Shown one piece after another: positions 1 to 14,100 of a stretch of DNA of 64,000 nucleotides. Under the pieces are notes generated by a model, which saw only the letters and a program-made list of their open reading frames with translations, was not told where the DNA came from and searched no databases. The translations under genes were made by a program, and so were the position numbers. Within the stretch, counting starts at the first letter, position 1. Every line of letters starts with the position of its first letter. The stretch comes from Phoronis australis. Lineage: Eukaryota > Phoronida > Phoronidae. The stretch covers positions 485,757 through 549,756 of the forward strand of contig NMRA01000291.1 in NCBI GenBank assembly GCA_002633005.1. Reading direction: 5' to 3'.

Positions 1-274
1 TGGAGAATTACCCGCGCGAGACACACTCAAATCTTCGAGTTGAGGTAGCCCAGCCCACCAGGTAACCGGTTGAAAGCAACTGCATAATATCCAGCATCAC
101 TCCACGCGGCGTAATTGTTATGTGCCAGACAGTTTCAGTGGTAGGATGCTCCTGTCAGATAAAAAGTAATGGGGTACCAAAATTGAGCTAGACTAAAACA
201 AGAGGTAACCGCATAAATCGGTTGCAAAATATGCAACATAACCTATCTAACAGGAGTGAACACTCATGGGCGAC

Positions 275-340
275 GCACCACAGGGGGCTGGGGGGGGGGG
301 GGCTATAGCGCCCCACTTTTTTCAGTGCTGCGCCGCCCAT
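275..340. repeat. Small inverted-repeat (MITE-like) element, copy 1
   Basis: The left end reads catgggcgacgca and the right end tgcgccgcccat, so the ends are near-perfect inverted repeats around a G-run and a CAGTGCTG segment. A second copy in the opposite orientation lies at 22933-22990. The G-run of about 14 bases is probably a sequencing-difficult homopolymer. No coding capacity. The superfamily cannot be told from ends this short. Confidence 0.5.
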
Positions 341-375
341 TTTATGTGGCCGGTGCACCACAGGGGGGCTATATG

Positions 376-3300
376 TTTATTAATGACTTAGTAACGAGGT
401 TTTAATTAAGTGCAGTGCTTGTGACCTAGTTCTGAGTGAAATACCCTCTGACTTCAAGGGGGTAGACATTCCACAGCTCACCCAGGCCACTAAGCAAATT
501 ATACCATATGGCGCTCAGGGTCGAATGAGATAAACAAGAACAACTAGTTACCTTTCCATGCCCAAAATGCTTATATTATCCCGGTCTACTTGCTGTTATT
601 ATAATAGTCTTGGTCGAGTTACATTGCCCCAGGCATCTGATGTTTGTTTTCGATATAATCAGTCCATAAACACACTGGGGGCGACAACAGTAGTATTGAA
701 TTTTCGCTTTGAAAGTTTTTAAGATGCATATCCGAAAAGTTTTTTGAATTTTGAAAATCGGACAAGAAACGTGATTTTTACAACCTATTTTTTCTATAAG
801 CAAGACACATTACACTCGTCATTAATTCTGCTAGGTATGCAACATAATTGGACCAATTACCAAACCAACAGGTAGAGTTCGATTTTGAGGTAAGTTAAGT
901 GTCATCGTACAGTTCTTTGCATGCAACGCATGCATTCATGAGTTCCGACACTTAACTGAAGGATTCACTGTTTCTACCAAAACAAAAGGACATCAGTTTA
1001 CCTGTAATTTCTTTCCCGACAGCAAAGTGTCCAATTATAGTGGCATGTTTGCTATTTAAGGATACGTGTGCCCCTAAATGCTATGCTATATTTATGCTAA
1101 AAATTCAATACACTAGCCACTGTAAACCGACGAAAGTGTATATTTTCTGAATGTAGAAGTCAAAACAAATTCATCTATGTCGTCTACAACATTGTGCCAT
1201 TATTGTGGTCCCGTTAATCGGCGTTTCGGGTAAAAAAAGTTTTGTTTTTTGAAGGTACATCAATAACAAATTGATCCTTTAACCTTCATTATTAAGACGT
1301 AGGACAACAAAACTTTAGTAAATTTGCTCCAAAACCGTGTCTAAGATTTTTAGTAAAACGAACAGTTTTTTAATAAAAAAAATCACTGCAAATCACTTTT
1401 TCAAAAACAACGTGACTCTTAATCCTAAATCAAACATAAAAAATCAATGCAACCTTTAATCGAAAATCTGAGATACAGTTTTCGTATTGAATGGCTGTGC
1501 TGTCTGATACTCAAATACCGAGAAAATCTGTCGGCTCTTTTCGAAGAAATTGTGGTTCGAAGTTAGTCGCCTGGCACAAACAGCGAACATAGAAAAACTC
1601 CGTTTTGTGTGTTTTGACTTCGTATTTAGATTAAAACTGCTCGTGGTGGCTGTGACAGCTGATGAAATGTGCTCAAAGACACTTCCATGGGTTATGTTTT
1701 CGACAGTTACGTAAACTTTATGAGAATGGGAGTTTTTGCACATTTGCCAGTCAGAGAAATGAGTTGTGTCGCGTGACCGTTAGGTCACCGCGCCTACCAG
1801 CTAGAGCGTCAGTGAAAGTGATTGAAAGGTAGAATAATCGCGGACTGAGGAAGATGCCAGCGTCAAAGAAAGACGAAATTTAGAACTGGCTCGCAGAAAA
1901 GTATAGGTTGAAATTTCTGAACTCGGCTAAGATGTGTGCTGCATTTTCTCACTAGCTGATTAACTTTTTTACAGTTTAATTCTTAAGCTGCGCTACTGCC
2001 GGCCGGAGACTGGCGGTCCGGCCGACAGGCGTTTGCTCACGCAATGACATTTCTAAAAATAACTCACGATCTAAGTTTAGGTTTCGAGTATCACTTAGGA
2101 TCCATTGGGAATCCTACGGATAACGAAGGACAATATTTTAACACACACAAGTCGTCCCCCGAGTTCACAATAACGCCACTGCCAGAATTACGTAAGTTGT
2201 ATCACTTCATCTGACTAAACCATGATCTTCGTTAGTGATGCCGGGGTTATTTACTTGAGTGTCATGCACGTGTTGAAGTTGATAGGATTGTTTCTCGGTC
2301 GCTTTCTGCTAATTTTGCCTTCCAGTGGAACGACAATTCTTTCTTTCCTTTTCGTGTACGAATCATATTATCGGTATATCCGATGAACAATGAATGGTAC
2401 ACTGACCACGAACGGCGTCTTGAGGGATGGGCCTAGTCTACTTATGAACAACAGGGCTTTGCATTGTGGGACAAATTTGGCGCGAAATATAGTTTGATTG
2501 ACACATCGCAGGTAAACGAGTTTCTTGTTCTAGGAAGGGCTTTCGAAAAAACCGCAATTTTAAATAGAAAAAGGGAGTTGTAAGGGTAAACCAAAATATA
2601 TTTGAAATCTTCACACATTTTGCCACGAACAGAGGAAATATTTAAAAAACATCGAAATTTATTGAGATAGAGGTACACGTATCCGTAATGTGCGTGGGAA
2701 CAACGTCTGAGAGTGTGCTAAGAACGATAAGAAAATGAGTTTTGCTCTATTAAAGTGCAAACATAATCATATAATCTGAACAAGAGGTGTTGCTAAAACT
2801 AGAATATGAAAACTAGGAAGGGCTGATTTATCTGAAAAGTGTACCATGCACCAGATTTCTTCAATACACCTTATGTTTAATCTATGGACTTAGGAGAAAA
2901 GTAGTGATTTTTAACGTTGCTAGGTAACTACCTTGTGATTCTACTTTGGTGAATGTAATGCTGTTTGCTTTTGGACATCAGCGTCATTTTGTTAAAAAGT
3001 TAGCAGATTAAGCTGCACATCTCCACATGTAATGAGTTTGTGCATATAATTCTGCACCCACACACGTTACAGAGTGAGCAATTAAAAGTCTTCACAAAGT
3101 CGGTGCAACTTGTTTTCACGCGGGGAATCACTAGAGGAAATATGCTACACTTATTGAGTCAGTAACGCTGTTCCCCGTTCCCTGTACTTGTGTTCCCCAA
3201 TCGATTTTCCCTCACCTTGATGTTCCTCCTGACGCTATGCCACCCTGTCACGATGTTTTCTCGTCCCGATGTTCCACCTGCCCTATCTATCTTTACTGTA

Positions 3301-3723
3301 TGTCGGGAACCAATTTCTTTGTGTTAATCATCTAATCAATTGTTTTTTGAAGTTGAATATCCTACGAATGAAAAGATCGCGAGGATTGCGGCCGAATATA
3401 AGCCCTTTCAAGATGTGATTTTAATTCCCCGAGTAAGTTCACAAGAGAAAATCGCATATTGATATTGGCAAATTGTATTGTTTGGAACTACCTTTAAAAC
3501 TGCACAAACCCGTAGCTTGCTAAGCATGACTTGAATTACATTGGAGCAACTACCTGTCTAGCGAGTAATGACAACTCATTTTAATGTGCAGATAACACTA
3601 TCTTAAACGAAACAGTCTCAATCATGTGTTTTGTGTTGCTTGCAGCGCAAACTTAAAGAGTTCCCACCATGCATTTTTTAGTTTTTAAGCTCTCAGTTCG
3701 CTAATATGAAATGAGTATCTTAA
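376..3723. other. No supported gene
   Basis: AT-rich sequence with only short open frames and no recognisable domain. A short GC-rich inverted repeat (GGCCGGA/TCCGGCC around 1998-2022) is present. One weak minus-strand exon-like segment near 1002-1054 is discussed under rejected items. Confidence 0.5.
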
Positions 3724-4143
3724 GGGCCTTTCGCACTAACGGGGAGTTGCGGTCAGTATGAACGCTTAACTCTGGTCCTGGATCGCAGTTAACAGCTCCA
3801 GTTAACATCGCAATTAAGAGGTAAATTTAATAGCGCAGCGTCGACGCTACGGTGCAGTATGAACGCTTAACTTCGGTCCAATCGAAGTTATCGCCAGGTG
3901 CCGCTGTTATCGTCAACAGTTACAGGGTAGTGCCGTCACTAATAGCTGCTTATATTTTGCTCTAATAATAACCAATCGATTTAAAAATAAGTTTAATGTC
4001 ACTTAGCATATGTAAATGTTTCCAAATTGAAACATTGAAGAAGAATCTTAGCTTGCAACGTTACCTTGCGATTAACTTCGATGACGACAGCGGCACCAAC
4101 CGCTTGCTTCATTAACTACCGAAGCCAGTATGAACGGTCCAGT
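3724..4143. mobile_element. Harbinger-like non-autonomous element (MITE)
   Basis: The left end starts GGGCCTTTCGCACTAAC and the right end, reversed, reads ACTGGACCGTTCATACTGG: imperfect terminal inverted repeats. Both ends are flanked by TAA, the 3-bp target duplication expected of PIF/Harbinger elements. Inside, the phrase CAGTATGAACG occurs three times (near 3756, 3858 and 4126), suggesting subterminal repeats. No transposase is encoded. Assignment rests on the TAA duplication and end sequence only. Confidence 0.5.
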
Positions 4144-4306
4144 TAAAAGAGAATGCCACCCGATTTAATTAGTCTTTTTTACCGTGTTAATCGGTCCATA
4201 TACACATCGCCTCTTATACGGTCGACCTCACCTTGCCGAGAGGTGTCGCGTTAACCTGTGAGGAAGGTGAGAAACGACGCAGCGACGTCAGTGGTTCGTC
4301 TGCAGA

Positions 4307-4588
4307 GTGAATGCCGCTATATTGCGGTGCATCGTTCCCGTTTGTCCGAACTATGAAGCTGCGAAAAAAGCGTGTATATCATTTTTTCGACTTCCTCGAG
4401 AGTCCGAAATGCTTAGGAAGTGGCTCGCGGTAGTGAAGAACGAAAGGTACACTGTTAATAGCAAGTATGAGACCGTGAAACATTTCCATGTCGACAATGA
4501 TTTCTCTGACGAATTCCGGCTTACCAAAGAACTATCCATGCGTTCCGTTGCCTGTGCATGTTCACGGCGTCTCTCTAGTATTTCTTGA
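4307..4588 (+). pseudogene. THAP-type zinc-finger fragment lacking a zinc ligand
   Basis: A 93-codon open frame starts with MNAAILRC and looks like an N-terminal THAP DNA-binding domain (C2CH zinc module, about 80-90 residues): C-x4-C at residues 8-13, a conserved tryptophan in the RKWLAVVK segment, and a KHF block followed by an acidic DF. In canonical domains the block reads V-C-x-K-H-F. Here it reads T-V-K-H-F, as though two codons holding the third zinc-binding cysteine had been deleted. The frame ends soon after the domain, with no effector region. THAP domains occur in host regulators and in P, Kolobok and related transposases; the isolated, damaged domain favours a decayed transposon gene, but a downstream exon cannot be excluded. 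Confidence 0.5.
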
Positions 4589-6361
4589 TCAGTGTATTCC
4601 GGTTCGAACTGATAGCCTATGAATAACGATCCGACCCGTGAAGTCTTCGTCGGATGAGCTCTTGACTAAGTCGGGATTGGCGCCGGGCGAGTTGCCATGT
4701 AGATGTTTATTATTCTGCGTTCTGTTTCAAAATGAATTATTCTCATCCTAACCAATGCTTGTATGAAACTGGAACAAAGTCTGTATCATTAGTTACAATT
4801 TGTTATTCCTTGAGTGCTGGTGACTCGTGAGTGCAAATGATTTGAGAAGCCAGCAATGAATAAACCACTGAGTTACCGGCTGTTGATGCCGGCAACAAAG
4901 GCAATTGACCGGACACCGAGGCCGTCTGAGCGCATGCTAATTCAGGGTTTAACAGAAAGCTGTTATGAAACACTCGATTTTATATACTATGGTCACATGT
5001 TGGGGGAATCTTTATTTCGAAATACAAATACATTATTCAAATCATTGTTACAACCGGTCCTGACGGTCTGTGGACGGGGAACCCGACTTCCAGTCGCGGC
5101 CCCGACAAGTATTTTAAGTAGATTTTCACTTTCTTGGCTAATTCACAAAAATAATATACGTGCACATTATTTCTTTGACTCACTATTGTAGTCTTTTCGT
5201 GACTGGAGGTTTAGTTTCCAACTCAAGCTGGTTTATGTTCGTACCAGTCCCGGCGGCCGCGACGGGCCTGATCGGGTTTCGAGCCAGTGGCCGGGATAAC
5301 AAGCGTTTTGTGTGTTTATAACTCAAAAATACAAGTGTAAAAAAACACAGTATCGAGGTTCTCCTGTCTTTATTTCACTGAAGAATACTTCTAACTTATC
5401 TCCGAACAGACACCAAACTCCTGCTACGGACCTTGCATGACGGCGACATCCCGTTGCTCCCAACTTGTTCGATTGTATAGCCCAACAACAAGTTGGGAAG
5501 TTTACCCCAGTAGTCAATTAACTCCATTCTGGTGTTGGTCGTTGGAGGGCCTGTGCTCTTTTGTTTGATAATTGCTCTAATCTCCGATCAGATCGTATCT
5601 AGCCTGACTGGGGTGGGCTGATAAAAATGAAAGTTAAGTTAAGCCAGATATTATCGCACGTTCAGCACCCCTCACGTCTGGAAAAGTTACTGAACGACAG
5701 GACGCTGTAATGGTAAATTGGCCTGCCGAACTTTGTAGGCTACGGTGTGTCCAAATACCAGTAAATCCGTAAAAGCGAAATAAAACAACACGTTCTTATA
5801 AGAACTCGATGTATTTTTAAGGGTTTTACATCGCAGTTTGATGATTTATTGGTGTTAAACGATGAATTCAAACGATAAGCTGACACCACTAACCCGTGTT
5901 GTGAACTGCTGAACCGGCAGACTGCGTGTGAAACTAATTACGTCATTGGATAAGTTTAACACCTCCGTTCACCGTCAGGTGTCAGGTAACGCAACCGAAC
6001 GTGCCGTTATCAAGTAGAACCACTCGATCTAAATTGATAAAAAATACGGTGGCATTCTCCTTTAGCTGCGCTGTTTTCGTCGACGCTCCGCTCAGACCGG
6101 AGTTAAGTCAATATGAAAGGGCCTATATACTTGAACTAAATAAGCATTTTTTATGCCACGTAGTCGCGAAGTTTTTTAATGTTGAAGAAAATTCAGTTAT
6201 TTCCAAGTTTCCCGCCAAATGATGTAATGAGTGGAACACGTTTAGGTCGTTTAGCTAATTAACAACCAAGTGCAATGGCGGAACATCGGAGATAAGACGA
6301 GGACGATTTTGAGCGAGAACTGGATAATTATTAAGCAGACAGAGAGGAGAGTGGATGAGTC
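4589..6361. other. No supported gene; degraded GC-rich repeat
   Basis: Between about 5050 and 5320 there are two related GC-rich stretches in opposite orientation (…ggggaacccgacttcc… and …gatcgggtttcgagcc…), probably the ends of an old repeat. Short open frames here match nothing I recognise. Confidence 0.35.
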
Positions 6362-6520
6362 CAGTGGCGGATTTAGAGGGGGGCCAAGTTGACCATGCCC
6401 CCCCCTAAAATTCTCCCAGATTACATTTGGCAGTTCGTGGGTGCAAATGTTTGACAGGAAAAGTAATGGCTAATATTCTGCCCTGGGCCCTCCTAACTCA
6501 AAATCCTGGATCCGCTCCTG
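6362..6520. mobile_element. hAT-like MITE (CAGTGGCGGAT ends)
   Basis: Begins CAGTGGCGGATTTAGAGGGG and ends, reversed, CAGGAGCGGATCCAGGATTT: inverted terminal repeats of the CAGNGGCGGATCYAGG type, common in non-autonomous hAT elements. About 159 bp, non-coding, with C- and G-runs next to each end. Relatives in the window lie near 15345-15460, 30015-30110, 33315-33400, 44922-45083, 49864-50204 and 59418-59637. Confidence 0.5.
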
Positions 6521-7707
6521 CATAACACTCAAGTACTTGAAGAATCGGACAATGAACTCGATTTCCCACTTAGCGAACTTTCGTCGGCTTTGAGGCCGTA
6601 ATCCTGAACTCAACCCACTTGCACGAAAAATTCTGCAGACATATGTCACCCATGACCAACTGACCCAAGGGATGGTCATCAATATTCACAAAACAGACAC
6701 TTAATAATCACTAGCAAAGGCCACACTACACCTGGGTCACTCGTATTCACTATTGCCATGATAGAATGAACACGGCACGGTCTTAACGCAATCTATAAGC
6801 TGACGTGTCGTAGCACTCGCTATATGGGCCGAGGTCGAGGGCCTGGCATCACTCGCCCCAGAATGGAAGCAGTTTGTTCGTTATTAATAAAATCTTCAAA
6901 TACACTTACAAGGTGGCGAGTCCTTCATTGTAACGCCGCTCTTGTGGTTGAAACACGATTCTTTGAAATGTGTCGAACAAAATGTGGGTCCCGACTGAAT
7001 CGCATGTTCCACAGTGACGTTTTACACTCTCGTGCAGCGCAAAAACTGCAACTTTCACGTATTTAGGAAATTTGAACAGAGACGTTCTCACTCAAGTTGC
7101 TGTAACTACAGCCTTCACAAACGTACCTTTTCATGTCTGAAAAAGGCCACACTGGTAAAAACAAGAACGGTGGAGATGGTCTTCCACCCATTACGTATCA
7201 CCCCGTTAACATAAAAATATATATTTTATTTTTTTGGGTTGTTTTTTAGCACCAGGTGTACTAAAGGCTGTTAAATCTTTTAAGATGTATTGATAAAATT
7301 CTTTTTGAGTTTTGAGTTACAAGGTTATTGGGGGAACTGTTTAATCGGGTACAGGCAAGCAAGCTCGGACAATTTTCCTTATCAGTTAAGCAGTGACAAT
7401 CAATTTAAGTTTGGCGTGCGTAAACCCCCGATTTTAAAGATTCCAGGAACGATTTCGATTACTGTTTGTGTTTTACATATTTATTGAATCACCGATTCTT
7501 GAAATGTGTAGTTTTGATATATACCTTGATAGGCACAGCTGTTTATTTAACATGATGACCCAGCTCGCAATCCTCTATTAACTCTGTCCGTGACATTAGA
7601 TGCATTATGAATGATTATCGTTGACCGAAATTAAATTCTGACGCCTCCTGCTTAACTTTGAGCATACTAGTGGCCAGGGTATCTTGACCTATCTTTTACG
7701 GTGGCAG

Positions 7708-7883
7708 AAGTCAATGCAAATTGCATGTAATGGAGATTTTACAGTAAAGAATGGTGAACGGATACTGAGCGACCAATGGGATAGCACAGACCCAAACATA
7801 AATATGCACGAGCACTTAAAAATCTCAATCGATATAATGGACTTGCTTAGTGTTAAAGGGATTCTGAGACAAAAACGCACTTG
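7708..7883 (+). other. Possible coding exon, unidentified
   Basis: An open frame of 58 codons reads like protein (contains GDFTVKNGERILSDQWDS and ISIDIMDLLSVKGIL). A possible acceptor (ttttacggtggcag) and donor (gtaaaa) bound it. No family is recognised and no neighbouring exon joins it in frame. It may be an exon or a decayed fragment. Confidence 0.2.
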
Positions 7884-8182
7884 GTAAAACAATCCAACTA
7901 TGTTCACCTAGGCTCATACACCTGAAGTGCCCCAAAATATCTCCTTTTAAATGGATAAATTAAACGAATGAGTAAGGTGAAAATCTGGACGGGGGAGATT
8001 TGGCACGGGGTGATATCGGGAAAGGGATACATAAGTTGGGAAACGATTGGACGGGAGACTATAGGGAACGAGGAACAGAGGTCCGACTCCCAATTATTCA
8101 ACAAAATCCGTTTTATAGTAATAGAATAACGCATTCAGAAATACTCCCTGTCAACTTCGACAACACTTGTTTCACTGCTTAC

Positions 8183-11100
8183 CCTTTTCAGCGTCTTGGT
8201 CAACATTTTTATCACTAATTATAGTGTCAGTTCGCGTTTCCACGGCAGACCCTGACAAAACAGTTGTCATTTCAGATGAGCTTTTGGTACCAAGGATGTT
8301 GCTTGTTATTGTTTTTTGAGCACTAACTTTGCTTGCGGCGCCCTCCATTCTGACAGCGTCACCTGAAAAACATACGCAGTGCAGGTAATAATGAGTGCAT
8401 TGATGTCAGATGTTTATTAAAGGAGTTCTCTACAGAAGTATTAGAATGTAGTGACCAACTTCTTGGGGTTGTATATTAAGGTTTACTGACGTATATGACT
8501 GTCAGGAGTAGACAGGTACTGGTTGTAGCTCCACAACTTTTATTTGACTTATCTATTTGGTGCTACCAGCTAGCGTTTGACTGACACTACCTGTTTTTTT
8601 CAGGCCAGCGATAATGTAGTTGTTTACAACAGACTGTCTGAGAACCAGTTGGTAAACATTAACCATCCAGTCCGATAAATCTCAGCAAAAAATTTAAAAC
8701 GAATGTTGCATTTATATTTCAACTGAGCGTCGTTGCGTCCTCATCGCGAGGACACCACGGCAGTTGCAAATGAAAGTCCTCGCGATGAGGACGCAACGTT
8801 GTTCAGTTGAAATTTGTCCAATATTAAGTTTGTTGCCGACTATCTGAGAACTTTCTGGTAGAGGCCAGCATTTAAGTGAGGGACATAAGAGCTATAGTTT
8901 GGAACGTTCTAGGGTCTTGCATATATTTGTAGTGTGATTGGGTAGATTCTAAAAGTTTGACAATGAGTCCGAAATGGTGAAAAGTTAACCATTACATTAT
9001 AAGGAGGAGGAGGAGGCAAAACATCGGGTTGCAGCCGCTCCTCAATGGAAATGGGTCAGAATGAGGGCAATGTGGGTCTGGGAGTATCATTCGGTGAGCA
9101 GTTACTACAGGCCGAAGGCGTGACTTTGGCGATTTCATAAAGGTGATTCAACAAAACCAGGTTTCAACCTGAAGCCTGTTCTTTTCAAACCTGGTCTAAG
9201 TTTAAGCCTAAGTTGCATTTCACCATTGACTAGTCCCACGGAGCGACAACTCCGTATATTTTAGTGGACCGCGAAATTTTACGCGTAAGCTGTTACGTCA
9301 TTATTCGCTAGCAACACCTGGTCAAATTATCAAGTTTTATTTCGGGCAAGTACGTTGTCCACTAATCATGTTCGGCTATTTTGTGGTCCGGGGTGGTAGT
9401 AGCATTGCTAAAAGTACTCACGATACCAACAGTTCTACTATTAGAAGACTTTAAACAGCGTTTCAATGGCAAAAAAAATTTTTTTCGTTGTTACAGTACC
9501 GGACAGTAAAATAGGCGCGAGAATTTTCCGTCACAATACCGTAAGACTAACCGGAAACTGAAACAGATAATTTAGGACTTAGTCTCCTGCACAGACCCTC
9601 GAGGTTGGTTGGGGTCTGCTACAGGGCACTTTTCCATCCGCATTCTTGGAATATCATTGGCTGTTCCGATTTCAAGAAATAAGGCATTCTATTGGGCAGT
9701 TGTATGTTAACATGTTCATGTACGTTATGTACGTGATTACCGGGAAGGTTGAATAGCTCATTTGCGAGTTTCTCGTTAGTCAATGTGACGTCACCGGAAA
9801 AGGGGCAAAACCCGCCATATTGCTCTTGTTTGGCCCCGAGTCTTTGCTACACACGCTAAATTTTTCTGGAGTTGTTATGGTGAATTTTACGCTTAAAACG
9901 TAAACACAACTTAAAAGATGGTAGATGGATCGTGGAATAACTGTGAATGGACGATGAAAATGTGAACTTGTTATGTTGTGCGAAGCTGTGAACGACTGCG
10001 GGAACTCAACCCGGCGTGCGTTCAGTAGACGCTAGGACCTACGATAGGACCTAGCTAAAACCTAGTCAAAGTCACGTGTTCTCATTCGAAATACACGGCA
10101 ATATCTCACGTAATCTCGCGAAGTCTTGCTTTTTAGCGAGGTCCTAGCGTTACTGAACGGGAGGCAGGTCTAGGCCTGAATGCCGCACTGCAGGCATACA
10201 GGGGCGATAGTTTATCCCCATAAAAAGTTACTCACTTCAAAATACAGCAAATAAAATCAAATGAAACATGCATATGTGCACATGGAGTTATAACTAATTA
10301 ACACATATCCTGACTCTGGATACAATTTAGTCTACAAATAACTTGAATCTATCCATGAAAACCTCGCGGTTCCCTCAAGTTTCTCTCACAGGGCGCCATC
10401 TTGAGGAAGTTACGTGAAATCACGAACAATAAGACCAAGGAACATAAATCTTACAAATTCACTTGATATGTTCTCATGTTATTTTGCAAGTGTCACGCGC
10501 CACGTCTCGAGCTTCACTCAGTCTCGCGCTAGCCTTTGCCTCATACTCACGTGACCAGTTGAACTACTTTGTGGTTATCGCGCGCGCGGTTTAAGTTAAC
10601 AGTAACCACAATGTGGAGTTGGAATTCTTCGCCAAAGTCACCTGAATTCCCATAGCTATGCTTCACCAAAGATATGTTTAGAAGCAGAAAGGACCACTGG
10701 AGAAAATAAGCGCCTTTTTAGGTGATAATTTTAGATATAGAATGTATTTTTGACATGGTGAAAACTTAATCAGTGAGCGGATTTCGCCTATCGCCCGCTT
10801 AAAATACACGAAACAAAATTAGTACAAAACGCGATAGAACGTATTGTAGTGCGAATCTGAATTTCATTTGCCACAACAGCAATATTTGTTTGGCATTTTT
10901 CGAACTAAACGGCCAAAAAGTGGAAGAAAATAACAGAATACACTCTGCTAACGTATTGGGCAAATGAGCCAAACAACAAGCTTTCGCCCCACTTCCCGTG
11001 ACGTCACTATTAAGTCTCACGTAATCTCGCGTTATTGTTATAAACTCGCAAAAGGACTATTGGCCAATGGGTCAGATAAGTTATGCTGAAATACTGCTAT

Positions 11101-14100
11101 TCATGACATATTGACATTGTCATTGTAATGTATAATACACTGGCACACTTGTCACTACCCACAGAAGTTAGGAGCATAAAAATATAGTCAATGGTCCTAA
11201 ACATACAAACATTAACCAGTCTAGCAATAGTTTTATAATGACTGGCATCGCTTTTGTCGGAGCCATTCAGCAGTGCCTCTGACTGCCATCCTACAGTCGT
11301 ACGGAGTATTCAGTTATTTCGGAGGGTGTTTGCTGCTGTGAAATTATTTTATACACACTCTTTTGTATAGTCAGCACGATAAAACCTCACCCTTTTTGAG
11401 TTGGCACAGTGATTAAAACTGACCCATTTTGGTGAGAGCCTCAATGGAAGAGTCAACTTTTCTGATAACATAATTATGCAAAGTTATTATTTACAGAGAA
11501 TTGAGTTTCAGCAAAAAACTCTCTGGGTTGTATTCTTTTTAAAACAACAAACCTCAGTTGCATCTGAAACCTTCAGTGGTTTTGGTGCTAAAATGGATTA
11601 TTTTATACAGTTCCTACCAAAAAGTAAATATTTTTGTGTGGAATTTATTTGGAAATTCACCCTTTCGTGGTGACTTTTGCAATGCCCAAGTCACTAGTCA
11701 GAGTATCACATTTAGTCGTATGAAATCTATGCAAGTCTCCTCTCTCTTGGACCCCGACTCGTCGACTGTTTCATTTTTTCTTTCCAAGTTCACATGATGT
11801 CAAGTGTTGTAGAGTTTGCAACAATCGTCTATTAATTTCAGTCTAATTGCTAAACAAGATCTCAGAACCATTCTTAAACATTCTGAAACTACTAAGGTTC
11901 GCTGTAATCAAAGCATTCTCGAGTTAGACATTGTACGCAAGCGAACTTTAAAAACCTGGTTCGTTAAAATGACTACTAGTTGCAAAACCATCTCACATTT
12001 TAAAATTGGGAGCTCAGGGTACCGTACTTCAAAGATTTTAAGCTGGGTCACTAAACCCAAATCGACGGTTTCTTGTGCGTTACTTGGGTTGGATTGTTAT
12101 CCAGGCAGTCACTCACTGGCAATCCAAATTTTGAGAACAAGTTTTAACGACTGCTATTCAGTGAAAAACAGGTTCCTGTTATACAGTAAAAAACACTGGT
12201 TCTCAAAGTGGGGGTGCCCTGTATGTTACTATTACCATTATGTTTTGCTCAATGTTTTGAGCAACATGCTAGTGTTTCATTCTTGTGGTTATGATCTACA
12301 TAATACAGCAGTGATTTTAGTCAACATTTCGGTCTTTTCGAACAGTTTTCAAAATTACAAATTTGACTCTTACTGAGGGGATCTCCTCGTGGCAAGAGTT
12401 GGGCAGTGTGAAATGCTTCAGAACATTCGCACTGGCAAACACCCTCACGTTGACATCATTAATGTGTTCCTAGAAATAGTATACTCATAAGCTACAAAAC
12501 ACACAACATGCCAAGAAAATTATCTAACCATCGGCAACATTATTTTGCTGATGTATTGATTACAAATATGGTTTAGTTTAGGGATAGACTGAAGTGCTAA
12601 GTATGAGCATTAACATAGCTGTGGGCGCACAACAGGGCTATCCCCTCCTCTTGCAAACCCTTCCCCTGATAGAAACTCATTCCAGTTTTGTTCATGTCTA
12701 GCTTCTCTGTCCCCTGTTCATGCAGTGCCTCCAAGTTGCCTCACATTACAGTCATTGGTTGCCAACAATTTCAAGTTTAGCAACCTCTTGAATAATTCTG
12801 ACTACACCAGTGTTGCTACATGGGAATAGGTTACTAAAGACCGGACTGGCATTCAAGTTGCACATTCACTGCCTTGTGAAAGCATAAACCATTATAAAAT
12901 TAACAACTGGGCCCTGGGATTCAACTTTTTACTCAGAATTATTTTTGTTATTTTCTATTCTAGTTTTGTTTGAATTCGAGATAAGTTTCTTTTATTCTAT
13001 ACTTGAGTACTTATTGATGGCAATTAATGATCCCTGTATTACAGCTAAAAATTTGACTCTGAGTTCGAGGTTTTACTAGAAATCTTGAGTTTTTACTCAA
13101 ATTTTAGCTATCTTGATCTCGCAAGGACGTGGACTAGAAGTGACAAAAACAATTTTGAGTTTGATTTGGATTGAAAGTTTCACTCCGACTACAGGTGTAT
13201 TCCCAAAACATGATCGCATAATCCCTTTTCAAGGTTTTAAATCAATCCATACAAGACTGGGCTAGAATCTGTTTAGCACAAAAAGCAATAAATGCTATGT
13301 GGAGAATAATAAAACATCTGTACTAAACTGTGTTGAAAAAATGAACCCTTTTGACATTCCTTATCCACAAACTGTACCATTTTTCAAGCTGCTATTTACC
13401 TAAACTCTTTTTAGAACTGTCATGTAAGAACATACGATTGGTCTGGTACAAACAATGTTGTTTTTGGCCAAATTAGTAGCAAAAATCCCAAGCACTCACA
13501 TGAAGATTGGCATTGGATTTGGATATTAGTGTCTGATGTCAATCTTCCTGTGTGTGCTCGTGATTAAACTCTTGATCTTGTACTGTTCCTTACTGAGATT
13601 ACATGTGGTATATTGGCTTCGGTTGAACGGAGAGTTTGTTATTGCTTAAGACCTGGTGCAATAACCATGGCTTTGAGCAATAACAAAGTTTGAATTCTTC
13701 CAAGTCCACTAAGGAACAAGTTGAGACAGGGATATATACAGGGCTTGGAATTTTTCTGTTTGTTTTTATTAATTTTATTTGATTTCCAGCTTCTTTTTTA
13801 TCATCATTTTTGGCTTGATTTATGCAAAAACATTTATTTCAGTATAATTTTACAACACAAAAATATTTTTATCACACAAGCCAAATTGTGAAATGATAGA
13901 TCACCTGGAAAATTTTCGTCTTATTGTCATTTCAATTCCTGTATATAGTGGTAAATTGTTCAGATCAAAATTCATTCTTTTTCACATAAAACGCATTTAT
14001 AGCATCTTAAAGGGATTTAATTCGAAGGAAATCTGGAAGCTAGAAGACTCCATCTGATAAGCGCATTCTGAAATCAAAGATGTTCAACACACATTGTTAG

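Noticed and set aside
1002-1054. Minus-strand exon-like segment HATIIGHFAVGKEIT with donor GTAAAC
   Set aside because: The acceptor side has no pyrimidine tract and no adjoining exon was found; the opposite strand also shows splice-like signals here.
8604-8651. Plus-strand exon-like segment after a strong acceptor (ctgtttttttcag), reading ASDNVVVYNRLSENQL
   Set aside because: No partner exon joins it in frame and it runs into a stop 27 bases past the donor; too short to support alone.
11816-12376. 186-codon plus-strand frame, the longest open frame outside AURKAIP1 and the gap
   Set aside because: It lacks an ATG at its start, shows no domain, and sits in AT-rich non-coding-like sequence without splice signals.
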